Positions 32,650 to 41,250 of a stretch of DNA of 64,000 bases are shown one piece after another (the stretch's first letter is position 1; every line of letters begins with the position of its first letter). Source of the stretch: Phycisphaerae bacterium. Its GTDB lineage: Bacteria; Planctomycetota; Phycisphaerae; Phycisphaerales; SM1A02. Below the pieces are notes generated by a model. That model was not told the origin of the DNA. It made no database searches and worked only from the letters and a program-made list of their open reading frames with translations. Location: positions 1-64,000 of the forward strand of contig VGXO01000004.1 of assembly GCA_016873275.1 (NCBI GenBank), read 5' to 3'. Position numbers and translations under genes: made by a program.

Positions 32650-33592
32650 GGGAGTTCACCTCGCACGAACGATCGATCCGACGCATGAGCCCGCGCAGCA
32701 CCGTGCCGGGGGCCAACTCGAGGAACGACGCCGCCGTTCCTCCTGACCGCACGCGGGCGATCAGGTCCACCATACTCTGGCTCCATCGTACGGGTCTGAC
32801 CAGTTGCTCGACCAGACGTCGACGAAGGAGTTCCGGGTCGTTCGGAAGATGGGCAAGGGCGGTGACGTTCGACCACGTCTCGGCGCGGAGCGGATGGACC
32901 TCCACCTTCGCGAGCGCCTCGGCGAGACCGTCCGCGGCCGGCTGCATGAGGGGGCTGTGGAACGCCCCGGCGACCTGCAGGGCGGTCGCCCGCAACCCCA
33001 TCGAGCCCGCCACCTCCACCGCCCGACCGCAGGCAGCGAGGTCGCCGGAGAGGACGATCTGACCCGGGGCGTTGAAGTTCGCGCAGACGAGGACGCCGCC
33101 GCCGCGGGCGCCCGCGCAGACCTGCTCCGCCTGTGCCTCGTCGGCGCCGATCAGGGCGACCATCCCGCCGCGGGACCGCTCCGCCGCCTCCTGCATCAGG
33201 CGACCCCGCGTGGCGACGAGCCGGAGCCCGTCCTCGAAGGAGAACGCCCCCGCGAGGTGGAGCACGGTGTACTCGCCGAGCGAGAGCCCCGCCGCCGCGC
33301 GGATCCGCAGCGGGCCCCGCTCTGCGACGAGCGCCCGCCAGCTCGCCACGCCGCAGGCGTAGAGCGCCGGCTGGCTGACGTCGGTGCGGTTCAGGCGGTC
33401 CGCCGGTCCCTCGAAGCAGAGCGCGGAGAGGCTCGTGCCGCCGAACGCCGGAGCTCCGGCGAGCACGCGGTCGGCGGTCGCGAAGACCTCCGCCGCGGCG
33501 GGCGAGCGGTCGCGCCACCCGCGACCCATGCCGACCTGCTGCGCACCTTGCCCCGGTCCGAGGATCACCACCTCCGCCGTCGCGTCGCTCAT
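32609..33592 (-). CDS. fabD: Malonyl-CoA:ACP transacylase
   Basis: A 327-residue acyltransferase loading malonyl groups on ACP. The nucleophile is S104 in GLSLGEY and the catalytic histidine is H212 in AGAFHSPLM; PGQGAQ is at the N-terminus. Many bacteria have GHSLGEY, but GLSLGEY is a known variant. The gene starts just after fabH on the same strand (gap 4 bp) and overlaps the lipoprotein gene by 41 bp at its 3' end. Confidence 0.95.
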   Translation of the reverse strand: MSDATAEVVILGPGQGAQQVGMGRGWRDRSPAAAEVFATADRVLAGAPAFGGTSLSALCFEGPADRLNRTDVSQPALYACGVASWRALVAERGPLRIRAAAGLSLGEYTVLHLAGAFSFEDGLRLVATRGRLMQEAAERSRGGMVALIGADEAQAEQVCAGARGGGVLVCANFNAPGQIVLSGDLAACGRAVEVAGSMGLRATALQVAGAFHSPLMQPAADGLAEALAKVEVHPLRAETWSNVTALAHLPNDPELLRRRLVEQLVRPVRWSQSMVDLIARVRSGGTAASFLELAPGTVLRGLMRRIDRSCEVNSHDQPPQPAATPAS

Positions 33593-33596
33593 GTCG

Positions 33597-34598
33597 TCAG
33601 ATCCTCCAGACGCCGCTCGCCCAGGTGAGCCCGCCGCCGAAGGCGACCAGGACGACGTGGTCGCCGACGCCGAACTTGCCGTCCCGACGCAGTTGGTCGA
33701 GCAGGAGCCCGGCGCTGCCGGCGGAGCTGTTCCCGAAGCGGTCGATGTTCACCGGCATCTTCTCGGGCGGGATTCCGATCTTCTCGCGGGCGGCCTCGAT
33801 GATCCGCTGGTTCGACTGGTGGCAGACGAACTGGGCGATCTGGTCGACGCCGAGCCCGGTCCCGGCGAGGGCGTCCTCCACCGTCTCGCGGAACTTGGTG
33901 ACCGCGAAGCGGAAGACCTCGCGGCCGTTCATCCGCAGGCAGCCGAGCTTGATCGGGTTGTCGCGGTCCTCCTCCGGCACCTCCTGCGGTCGCCGCGGGA
34001 TGTAGAGGTTGGACCATCCGGCGCCGTCGGCGTGCATCCGCTGGTAGATGCAGCCGCGGGTCGGATCGGGATCGCGCACGAGGACCGCCGCGCCCGCCGC
34101 GTCGCCGAAGAGGATGCTGACGCTGCGGTCGTCGTAGTCGATCGCGGTGCTCATCGCGTCGACGCCGATCACGCCCACCGCGCGGAAGCGCCCGGAGCGG
34201 ATGAGGCTGTCGGCGACGTTCATCGAGTAGACGAAGCCGCAGCACGCCGCGGTCAGGTCGAACGCCGCCGCCGGCGTCGCGCCGACCTCCGACGCGATGC
34301 GGCAGGCCGTGGAGGGGCAGGGCATCTCCCCGGTGCAGGTGCCGCAGATGACCAGGTCGAGGTCCTTGCCCGCCATGCCCGACGCCTCGAGCGCCCGCAC
34401 GAGGGCGTCGCGACCGAGCGTGAAGGTGCCCTCCTTGGTGGGGTCGCAGATGCGCCGCTCGCGGATCCCGGTCCGCTGGGCGATCCACTCGTCGGAGGTG
34501 TCCATCATCCGCTCGAGGTCGCGGTTGTGGAGCACCTGCGGGGGAACCGCGGACCCCGTGCCCGCGAGCCGGACGCCGCAGGGCTCGAGGGGCTTCAT
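33597..34598 (-). CDS. fabH: 3-oxoacyl-ACP synthase III
   Basis: A 333-residue initiating condensing enzyme joining an acyl-CoA primer to malonyl-ACP. The catalytic cysteine is C119 in TAACCGF, the histidine lies in CHQSN and the asparagine in GNSSAGS. ATG at 34598 overlaps the plsX stop by four bases. The order plsX-fabH-fabD is the classical arrangement. Confidence 0.95.
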   Translation of the reverse strand: MKPLEPCGVRLAGTGSAVPPQVLHNRDLERMMDTSDEWIAQRTGIRERRICDPTKEGTFTLGRDALVRALEASGMAGKDLDLVICGTCTGEMPCPSTACRIASEVGATPAAAFDLTAACCGFVYSMNVADSLIRSGRFRAVGVIGVDAMSTAIDYDDRSVSILFGDAAGAAVLVRDPDPTRGCIYQRMHADGAGWSNLYIPRRPQEVPEEDRDNPIKLGCLRMNGREVFRFAVTKFRETVEDALAGTGLGVDQIAQFVCHQSNQRIIEAAREKIGIPPEKMPVNIDRFGNSSAGSAGLLLDQLRRDGKFGVGDHVVLVAFGGGLTWASGVWRI

Positions 34599-35608
34599 GC
34601 GGGGACTTCTTCCATCGTCGCGAGCGCCGCGACGATGGCGTCGTTGAGACCCGTCTCCGCGAACTGCCTCGCTCGGAGGATCGCGTTGGTGATGGTCCGG
34701 GCGACGCTCGAGCCGTGGGCGATGATCGCGTACCCGTTCACGCCGAGCAGCGGGGCGCCGCCGTACTCGTGGTAGTCGTGCTTCGCGTAGATGCTCCGCA
34801 CCACCGGCTCGAGGCGGAGGGCGAGACCCGGGTCGATCACCATCACCTCGGCGGCGATCGCCTTGAAGATGCCGGCGGAGAGACCCTCGGCGAGCTTCAG
34901 CATGACGTTGCCGACCACGCCGTCGGTGATCACCACGTCCGCCTCGCCGTCGAAGACCCCCCGACCCTCGACGTACCCGATGAAGTTGGTGCCCGGCGCC
35001 GACCGCAGCAGGTCGCGGGCCCGCTTCATCTCCGCGGTGCCCTTCTGCTCCTCGCCGCCCACGTTCATCAGGGCGACCCTCGGCTCGGCGATCCCGAGGA
35101 GCTTCTGCGCGAAGACTCGCCCCATCACGCCGTACTGCGCGAGGTGATGCGGCTTCGGCTCGATGTTCGCGCCCACGTCGATCAGCACGATCGGGCCGTG
35201 GAAGGTCGGCACGGTCACGGCGATCCCCGGACGGCTCACGCCGGGAAGCCGCTTCATGTGGAACTGGCTCGCGGTGACGCAGGCGCCGGTGTTGCCGGCG
35301 GAGAGCCACGCGTCGAGCTGGCGGTCCTTCGGTCCCGCCATCCGGGCGAGCACGACGATCGAGGAGTCGGGACTCTGCCGGACGCTGTCGACCGGCGGGG
35401 CATCCATCTCGATGACCTGAGTCGTCGGGACGACCTCGAGCCTCGGATCGGAGAGACCACGCTCAACGATCGCCTCGCGGATGACGGACTCGTCTCCCGC
35501 CAGCACCAGGCGGTCGCCCGGCGACAGCCGATCCAGCGCCGCGAACGATCCCTTCAGGATCTCGCCAGGCGCGTGGTCGCCGCCCATGACGTCCACGCCG
35601 ATGCGCAT
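34595..35608 (-). CDS. plsX: Phosphate acyltransferase PlsX
   Basis: A 337-residue enzyme converting acyl-ACP to acyl-phosphate for phosphatidic acid synthesis. The DVMGGDHAP N-terminus, the GANIEPKP stretch and the HGSSVARTI stretch near the end are characteristic. It begins 4 bp after rpmF, the usual partner, and overlaps fabH by four bases. No plsY is in the window. Confidence 0.96.
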   Translation of the reverse strand: MRIGVDVMGGDHAPGEILKGSFAALDRLSPGDRLVLAGDESVIREAIVERGLSDPRLEVVPTTQVIEMDAPPVDSVRQSPDSSIVVLARMAGPKDRQLDAWLSAGNTGACVTASQFHMKRLPGVSRPGIAVTVPTFHGPIVLIDVGANIEPKPHHLAQYGVMGRVFAQKLLGIAEPRVALMNVGGEEQKGTAEMKRARDLLRSAPGTNFIGYVEGRGVFDGEADVVITDGVVGNVMLKLAEGLSAGIFKAIAAEVMVIDPGLALRLEPVVRSIYAKHDYHEYGGAPLLGVNGYAIIAHGSSVARTITNAILRARQFAETGLNDAIVAALATMEEVPA

Positions 35609-35612
35609 GGAA

Positions 35613-35810
35613 TCAGCCTTCGGAGGTCTCGCCGGACGGACGACGTACCTGCAGCCCGGGGCGGACGTAGCCGCAGTGCGGGCAGGAGCGGTGCGGCTGC
35701 TTCACCTGCCCGCAGTTGGGGCAGGAGACCGAATGAAGCGGCTTCAGCGCCTGGTGCGCCCGCCGACGGCGGGAGCGACCGTGAGTCTGTCGGAATGCTG
35801 GGATGCCCAT
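35613..35810 (-). CDS. rpmF: 50S ribosomal protein L32
   Basis: A 65-residue basic protein with an RSRRRRAH segment, the HSVSCPNCG stretch and a second CPHCG, giving four cysteines that can bind zinc. It leads the rpmF-plsX-fabHDG cluster as in many bacteria, coupling ribosome and lipid synthesis. The ATG at 35810 is chosen because the family begins with a short segment before the basic motif. Confidence 0.93.
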   Translation of the reverse strand: MGIPAFRQTHGRSRRRRAHQALKPLHSVSCPNCGQVKQPHRSCPHCGYVRPGLQVRRPSGETSEG

Positions 35811-36047
35811 GGGTACGGCTCGTGCGGGGGAGGACGCCCGTTCCCGCGACCGACCACGACGACGCGGCGGGCAAGGGGGCGAGAGTCCTCGGGAGGCGAG
35901 GTCGGAGGCGAGTTCCTCGGGGTCGAAGCGAACCGGGCAAGGTACGGGGACGCCCCTGAAGAGTCAAGGGTTTGAGGCGTCTCGCAGGTCGCCGGGAGCG
36001 GGTCCCTCGTTCGGTAGCATCCGGGAGCGCCGGAGCCCGCCGCGAGC

Positions 36048-36506
36048 ATGCCGATCCGCCCTCAGTACGAGCTCTTCACCGATGGCGCCTGCACCGGGAA
36101 CCCCGGTCCGGGGGGCTGGGCGTTCATCCTCCGCGCGGTCTCGGAGGGAACCGGGGAGGAGTTCGAGCACTCCGGCGGGGAGGCACGGACCACCAACAAC
36201 CGGATGGAGCTGATGGCGGTCATCGCCGGTCTGCAGGCGCTTCCCTCGCCGAGCGAGGTCGTCCTCCACGCGGACAGCCAGTACGTGACGAGGGGGCTCT
36301 CCGAGTGGCTTGATGGCTGGAAGCGGAAGGGCTGGCGGACGACCTCGGGACCGGTCAAGAACGTGGACCTCTGGAAGACCCTCGACGGACTGCGGACCAC
36401 CCACGCGATCCGCCCCGTCTGGGTCCAGGGGCACGCGAATCACCCCGAGAACACCCGCTGCGACCGCCTGGCGGTCGAGGCGAGCCGGCGGTTCGCCGGG
36501 GACTGA
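36048..36506 (+). CDS. rnhA: Ribonuclease HI
   Basis: A 152-residue endonuclease cutting the RNA strand of RNA-DNA hybrids. The metal-binding residues D12 (FTDGAC), E54 (RMELMA), D76 (HADSQYV) and D139 (TRCDRLA) are all present, as is the loop histidine H129 in [10 protein letters not shown]. Length equals E. coli RNase HI to within a few residues. It is divergent from rpmF and lies 100 bp before rpsL. Confidence 0.96.
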   Translation: MPIRPQYELFTDGACTGNPGPGGWAFILRAVSEGTGEEFEHSGGEARTTNNRMELMAVIAGLQALPSPSEVVLHADSQYVTRGLSEWLDGWKRKGWRTTSGPVKNVDLWKTLDGLRTTHAIRPVWVQGHANHPENTRCDRLAVEASRRFAGD

Positions 36507-36550
36507 TCGCCCCGCTCGACGGGATTCCGATCTCCCGGCAGACCCAACCC

Positions 36551-36579
36551 TTGCGACGAGGCACCCGGGGCGATACCTT
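36551..36579 (+). promoter_or_regulatory. Putative rpsL promoter
   Basis: TTGCGA (36551-36556) and TACCTT (36574-36579) are spaced by 17 bp, upstream of the rpsL ATG at 36607. It is a reasonable sigma-70-like match, not tested. Confidence 0.35.
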
Positions 36580-36606
36580 TCCCGATTCCCCACAAGGTCG
36601 TCGTTC

Positions 36607-36996
36607 ATGCCCACGATCAACCAACTCGTCCGCCGTCCCCGCGTCGATCCCCCCTCGAAGAGCAAGGTCAAGGACCTCGCCGCGTGCCCGCAGAAGCGGG
36701 GCGTGTGCCTGCAGGTCCGCACGGTGACCCCGAAGAAGCCGAACTCGGCGCTCCGCAAGGTCTGCCGCGTGCGGCTCTCGAACGGTCGCGAGGTCACCGC
36801 CTACATCGGCGGCGTCGGTCACAACCTCCAGGAGCACTCGATCGTGCTCGTCCGCGGCGGTCGCGTCCGCGACCTCCCCGGCGTGCGCTACCACGTGGTC
36901 CGCGGGGCGCTCGACTGCCTCGGCGTCGAGGGTCGCCGCCAGGGTCGTTCGAAGTACGGCGTGAAGATGAAGGCGGCGAAGGCCGCCAAGAAGTGA
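36607..36996 (+). CDS. rpsL: 30S ribosomal protein S12
   Basis: A 129-residue decoding-centre protein. [12 protein letters not shown] keeps the conserved lysine K43. In the second decoding loop the sequence is [13 protein letters not shown], so the position equal to E. coli K87 is arginine (R88); K to R here is a well-known streptomycin-resistance change. D89, the residue that is methylthiolated in E. coli, is kept. The gene leads rpsL-rpsG, with an AAGGT stretch 8 nt before ATG. Confidence 0.96.
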   Translation: MPTINQLVRRPRVDPPSKSKVKDLAACPQKRGVCLQVRTVTPKKPNSALRKVCRVRLSNGREVTAYIGGVGHNLQEHSIVLVRGGRVRDLPGVRYHVVRGALDCLGVEGRRQGRSKYGVKMKAAKAAKK

Positions 36997-37070
36997 TCTC
37001 GTGATCCGTGCGGTCGGGGATCGTCCCCGCCCGCCTTCGTCCGTCTCATCGGGCACGTAACCGCGGCCTG

Positions 37071-37131
37071 ATTCCCGGGAATGCCCATCTCCCGGTCGCG
37101 GTGAACGCCGGATCCAGTGCGAGCACTGGAT
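37071..37131 (+). promoter_or_regulatory. Structured rpsL-rpsG intercistronic region
   Basis: The 161-bp gap holds a 12-bp palindrome ATTCCCGGGAAT (37071-37082) and a perfect hairpin ATCCAGTG-CGAG-CACTGGAT (37112-37131) shortly before the rpsG Shine-Dalgarno. In E. coli this gap carries the S7 autoregulatory site; a comparable role is inferred from position only. Confidence 0.4.
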
Positions 37132-37157
37132 GCGGAAGCCCCCAGAGGAGTCCCCGC

Positions 37158-37652
37158 ATGGCTGGTCGCATCACCCGCTCCGACGAGCAGCTCCGTCCCG
37201 ATCCGCGGTTCAACGACGTCATCGTCTCGAAGTTCACCAACTGCCTGATGGTCCGCGGGCAGAAGGCGACCGCGCATCGGATCATGTACGACGCGCTCGA
37301 CCTCATCCAGGGTCGCCTCGACCGCGAGAAGGCAGAGGGCGCCCCCCCGACCTCGCTCGAGGTCTTCCACCGGGCGCTCGAGAACGTCCGCCCGCAGGTC
37401 GAGGTCCGCTCCAAGCGGGTCGGCGGCGCGAACTACCAGGTGCCGATGCAGCTGAACCGCCGACGGCAGCAGTCGCTCACCTTCCGCTGGATCATCACCG
37501 CCGCCCGCGAGGAGAAGGGCAAGCCGCTCGCCGCCCGACTCGCCCGCGAGTTGTGGGACGCCGCCCGAGGCGAGGGCAAGGCGATGGCGGTCCGCGAGCA
37601 GACCCACCGCATGGCGGAGGCGAACCGCGCGTTCGCCCACTTCGCCCGCTGA
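37158..37652 (+). CDS. rpsG: 30S ribosomal protein S7
   Basis: A 164-residue primary 16S rRNA-binding protein of the small-subunit head. The KFTNCLMVRGQKATAHRI, VRSKRVGGANYQVP and AREEKGKPLAARLA stretches are typical. The ATG at 37158 has an AGAGGAG site 6 nt upstream. In most bacteria fusA and tuf follow; here a strong hairpin and a convergent FNR gene follow instead. Confidence 0.96.
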   Translation: MAGRITRSDEQLRPDPRFNDVIVSKFTNCLMVRGQKATAHRIMYDALDLIQGRLDREKAEGAPPTSLEVFHRALENVRPQVEVRSKRVGGANYQVPMQLNRRRQQSLTFRWIITAAREEKGKPLAARLARELWDAARGEGKAMAVREQTHRMAEANRAFAHFAR

Positions 37653-37680
37653 CGCTCGACGCGAGAACTCGGTCATTCCC

Positions 37681-37709
37681 CGCGACGCCCGCCCCGTGCG
37701 GGCGTCGCG
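37681..37709. terminator. Strong hairpin between rpsG and convergent FNR gene
   Basis: A perfect 12-bp stem (CGCGACGCCCGC paired with 37698-37709) with a 5-nt loop lies 28 bp after the rpsG stop. There is no T-run on either side, so it is a terminator-like or transcript-stabilising hairpin serving either or both convergent genes. Confidence 0.6.
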
Positions 37710-37785
37710 TGCGTGTCGGGATCGAAGGGGATTCGGGGAGTCGGAAACCGCGTCGGACGAGCCGCGTCCGTGGCGGTCCGAGCGG

Positions 37786-38775
37786 TCAGTAGACCTCCAT
37801 CATGCAGCGCGGTCCGTGCCGCACCCGGCGATGGATCTGCTCGTCGGTCCACTGCGCCGGATCGACGCCGGCGATCTCCTCCGCGATCCGCAGGTAGCGG
37901 TCGGCGAGCCCGATCCTGCCGAGCAGCCGGAAGAGACCCGTCTGCATGCCCGCCAGTCCGCACACGTAGATGAGCGTGCGGGGACTTTCGAGCATCTCGC
38001 GGAAGCGGTCGAGGCGGCGCTCGAGGAACTGGTGCACGTACTCGCCCGGACCGCCGTCCTCGCGCCGCTCGCGGCTGATGACCGGGTGGTAGGCGAAGTT
38101 CGGGTGCTCGCGGGCGAGCCCGCGAAGCAGGTCGTCGTAGAGGAGGTCGCTCGCGTAGGGCGATCCCATCAGCAGCTCGACCCGGCTGCGGCATGGACCG
38201 CTCGGATGCCGGAGCAGCTCGAGCGCCATGCCCCGGAAGGGCGCGATGCCCGTCCCCGTCGAGAGGAAGAGATAGTCGTGACGCGAGGGATCGGCGGGAA
38301 GGAGGAATCGCTTCCCGCTCGGACCGGTGAGGCGCACCTCGTCGCCCGGTCGCAGGTCGCAGAGATGGTTGCTGCACACGCCGACGAAGAGGCGATGGTC
38401 CGACGGATCATCGCCCGTCCGTTGCGGGCTGCGCTCCGCGATGAGCCGCTTCGGGGTCGTCGAGATCACCCGTCCAGCGCCGTCCTCGCCGAAGGATGGG
38501 CTCGCGAGCGAGTAGAGGCGGAGCTTGTGGGGGCGTCCCTTCTCGTCGACGCCCGGCGGCACCACGCCGAAGGACTGCCCGGCGCGGAAGCGACCCTCGA
38601 GCGGCGTCCCCGAGACGTCGATCGAGACGTGCCGCACGAAGCTCGCGGACTTCCCCTTCATGCACGAGGCGGACCCGACGACCCGACCCGTCACCGGCTC
38701 GCTTGGACCCACGAGGTGGATCGAGCAGTCGGCGAGGATCGGTTCGTCGGTCGCGGTCGAGAGGGCGTCGTTCAC
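37786..38775 (-). CDS. Plant-type ferredoxin-NADP+ reductase
   Basis: A 329-residue FAD enzyme moving electrons between ferredoxin or flavodoxin and NADPH. FAD-binding RLYSLAS, GVCSNHLCD and NADP-binding STGTGIAPFRG and YVCGLAGMQTG are present, and the chain ends in MMEVY, the C-terminal aromatic that stacks on the flavin in plastid/cyanobacterial-type enzymes rather than in bacterial Fpr. Length also fits the plant type. The start is GTG at 38775 with TACACT 6 nt upstream, suggesting a leaderless message. A related BenC/BoxA-type reductase is less likely. Confidence 0.88.
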   Translation of the reverse strand: MNDALSTATDEPILADCSIHLVGPSEPVTGRVVGSASCMKGKSASFVRHVSIDVSGTPLEGRFRAGQSFGVVPPGVDEKGRPHKLRLYSLASPSFGEDGAGRVISTTPKRLIAERSPQRTGDDPSDHRLFVGVCSNHLCDLRPGDEVRLTGPSGKRFLLPADPSRHDYLFLSTGTGIAPFRGMALELLRHPSGPCRSRVELLMGSPYASDLLYDDLLRGLAREHPNFAYHPVISRERREDGGPGEYVHQFLERRLDRFREMLESPRTLIYVCGLAGMQTGLFRLLGRIGLADRYLRIAEEIAGVDPAQWTDEQIHRRVRHGPRCMMEVY

Positions 38776-38781
38776 GCCCGC

Positions 38782-38787
38782 AGTGTA
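38782..38787 (-). promoter_or_regulatory. Putative -10 box for leaderless FNR gene
   Basis: Minus-strand TACACT is followed by 6 nt and the GTG start, with no ribosome site. Confidence 0.45.
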
Positions 38788-38812
38788 GAGCGTCCCGCGC
38801 CGGCGGAAGGGG

Positions 38813-39685
38813 TCAGTCGTACGCCGCCGAGATCGTCTGCGGCGCGACGTTCTCGAGGATCATGTTGGTCGTGATCCGGAAGTTCGACTGGGTCCGGTGC
38901 CGCTCGGCGAAGAAGAAGTCGAGCCGGTAGGTCTCGCCGTCGGCGAGCCCGAGGCGGTCGATGAGCACGCTCTGGGTGGTCACGCCGTGGACGCCGCCGA
39001 GGTCGACCACCAGCTGCTCGTTGATGAAGACGTAGACGTCGTCGTCGCCGGTGAAGGTGAAGACCTGCCCGGAGCCGGCGTCGTAGACGAACTCCGCCCG
39101 AATCTCGAGGGTGAAGTGGTAGTTGTGCTGCGGCTCGCCGGCGGAGTTTCCGAAGAGCTCGTTGTCGATCGGGAAGAAGCCGCCGTTCGTCGAGTAGGGA
39201 GCGACGGTCGCGCTGTCGAAGACGTAGAGCCCGCTCGCCTGGCGGGTCAGCTCGATGTCGAGCGCCCGGGAGAGGTTCACGCCGGGCACGTCGCGGAACC
39301 ACTGGGAAAACGAGTCGGCGGAGGTCACGCCGCCGCTGTCGTAGGGACCCCAGAACCCTGCGATGTCGCCGAGGTTCTGGCGGAACATGTGGGGCGGGAT
39401 GAAGTGGGTCGAGTTCGCGGTCTTCCACTGGATGTAGACGCGGCGACCGCCGCCGACGAAGACCGGCTTGCGGTCGGAGTCGAGCGTCAGGGCGATGTTG
39501 CCGCAGTAGAGACCGAACCCCTTGTCGGGCGCCCGCTCGAAGTCCGGGTGACCGCCCGCGACCGTCCGCTCCTTGAAGTCGCGGACCACGCCGCTCACGG
39601 TGATCGACGGCGGAGGACTGCTCTGCGCCGAGGCGAGCGACGAGGCGGCGAGGGCGACGGCGAGGGCGGCGACGGTCGTGCGCAT
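38813..39685 (-). CDS. Secreted fibro-slime domain protein
   Basis: A 290-residue exported protein with signal peptide 1-21 (cleavage near SAQS). The mature part opens with ITVSGVVRDFKERTVAGGHPDFE, which with the later FTGDDDVYVFINEQLVVDLGGVH stretch is the hallmark of fibro-slime/PA14-like domains seen in extracellular and adhesive proteins. The GDDD and INxxLVVDLGG residues may bind calcium or sugar as in PA14 domains. The ATG at 39685 has a GGAG site. It stands alone, divergent from murA; likely surface or matrix role, ligand unknown. Confidence 0.85.
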   Translation of the reverse strand: MRTTVAALAVALAASSLASAQSSPPPSITVSGVVRDFKERTVAGGHPDFERAPDKGFGLYCGNIALTLDSDRKPVFVGGGRRVYIQWKTANSTHFIPPHMFRQNLGDIAGFWGPYDSGGVTSADSFSQWFRDVPGVNLSRALDIELTRQASGLYVFDSATVAPYSTNGGFFPIDNELFGNSAGEPQHNYHFTLEIRAEFVYDAGSGQVFTFTGDDDVYVFINEQLVVDLGGVHGVTTQSVLIDRLGLADGETYRLDFFFAERHRTQSNFRITTNMILENVAPQTISAAYD

Positions 39686-39915
39686 GGGTCCTTCTCCTTC
39701 GCGCCGGCGAGGGCGCGACTCCGGGGCGCGGGGCGCCCCGACGGGAGATCGGTCCCGCGGTAGCATCGCTTGAGGTCGGCGGACTGGTCCGTCCCGAACC
39801 TCGATCGCGCGGGAGGCGTGCGCGGGAGGCGCGGGTTCTGCAGCGGACGCGGGCGCCGATCCGATGTTCCCTGCCGCTCCCCACGCCAGACCTTCTCGGA
39901 CGGACCCGTCGCTCC

Positions 39916-41250
39916 ATGCAGACCTTCAGGATCCAGGGCGGCCGCCGCCTCTCCGGCCGTCTCCGCGTCGATGGCTCGAAGAACGCCGCGCTGCCCCTGA
40001 TGGCGGCCGCCCTCCTCACCGACGAGCCGGTGCGGCTCCGCAACGTGCCGGAGCTCGTGGACCTCCGGAACATGATGCAGCTCCTCGGGGAGCTCGGCGT
40101 CGAGGGTCGGCGGGACGGCGACGTGGTGGATCTCCGCTCGGTGGACGAGGACCAGAGCCACGCCCGCTATGAGATCGTCCGCACCATGCGGGCGAGCATC
40201 TGCGTGCTTGGTCCGATGCTCGCCCGTCGCCGCCGGGCGGTGGTCGCGATGCCCGGCGGCTGCGCGTTCGGCGCGAGACCGGTCGACCTGCACCTCCGCG
40301 GGCTCGAGGCGCTCGGCGCGAAGGTCCGTCTCGAGGGCGGCGACATCGTCGCCACCGCGGCGCGGCTCCGCGGGACCACCGTCTTCCTCGGGGGACCCTT
40401 CGGATCGACCGTGCTCGGCACCGCGAACGTCATGTCGGCGGCGACCCTCGCGGAGGGCACCACCATCATCGAGTGCGCCGCGTGCGAGCCGGAGATCGTG
40501 GACCTCGCCCGGCTCCTCAACGCGATGGGCGCCCGGATCCGGGGCGCCGGCGGACCCCGCATCGTGATCGAGGGCGTCGAGTCGCTCGGCGGCGCCGACC
40601 ACGAGGTCATCCCCGACCGCATCGTCGCGGGCACCTACGCGATCGCCGCGGCGATGACCAACGGCGAGATCATCCTCGACGACTTCCCCTACGACTCGCT
40701 CCTCGCGGCGATCGACCGGCTGCAGCACGTCGGCGTCACCGTCGAGCCGCTCGATCCGAAGGCGGATCCCGGTCGCTGCAGCGTGCGGGTCACCTCCGAG
40801 CGTTCGCTGCGTCCGACCGTGATCACGACGCAGCCTCATCCCGGCTTCCCCACCGACCTCCAGGCGCAGTTCATGGCGCTGCTCGCGATGGCGCAGGGCA
40901 ACAGCGTCATCACCGAGAAGATCTACCCCGAGCGGTTCATGCACGTGGCGGAGCTCACCCGCATGGGCGCGAACCTCTTCCGGCAGGGCTCCGTCGTGGT
41001 CGTCGCGGGCGGTCCGCCCCTCGTCGGCGCGCCGGTGATGGCGGGCGACCTTCGCGCCTCGGCGTGCCTCGTCCTCGCGGGACTCGCCGCGGCGGGCGAG
41101 ACGGTGGTGCACCGCGTCTACCACCTCGACCGCGGCTACCACCGCATGGAGGAGTCGCTGAACCGGCTCGGGGCGAGGATCGAGCGCCTCGACGAGTCCG
41201 AGCTCACCGCCCGCGAGCGGGAGGCGGCGTCAGCGGCCGAGCTCGTATAG
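39916..41250 (+). CDS. murA: UDP-N-acetylglucosamine 1-carboxyvinyltransferase
   Basis: A 444-residue enzyme transferring enolpyruvate from PEP to UDP-GlcNAc, the first committed step of peptidoglycan synthesis. SKNAALP with K22 and N23, and the active-site cysteine C116 in PGGCAFGARPVDLH, are intact; a cysteine there means fosfomycin could attack it. With alr in the same window this supports a peptidoglycan wall. The 3' end overlaps the convergent methyltransferase gene by 21 bp. Confidence 0.96.
   Translation: MQTFRIQGGRRLSGRLRVDGSKNAALPLMAAALLTDEPVRLRNVPELVDLRNMMQLLGELGVEGRRDGDVVDLRSVDEDQSHARYEIVRTMRASICVLGPMLARRRRAVVAMPGGCAFGARPVDLHLRGLEALGAKVRLEGGDIVATAARLRGTTVFLGGPFGSTVLGTANVMSAATLAEGTTIIECAACEPEIVDLARLLNAMGARIRGAGGPRIVIEGVESLGGADHEVIPDRIVAGTYAIAAAMTNGEIILDDFPYDSLLAAIDRLQHVGVTVEPLDPKADPGRCSVRVTSERSLRPTVITTQPHPGFPTDLQAQFMALLAMAQGNSVITEKIYPERFMHVAELTRMGANLFRQGSVVVVAGGPPLVGAPVMAGDLRASACLVLAGLAAAGETVVHRVYHLDRGYHRMEESLNRLGARIERLDESELTAREREAASAAELV

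Noticed and set aside
33286-33306. FabD nucleophile motif GLSLGEY as a damaged GHSLGEY
   Set aside because: GLSLGEY occurs in other functional transacylases, so it is not treated as a defect.
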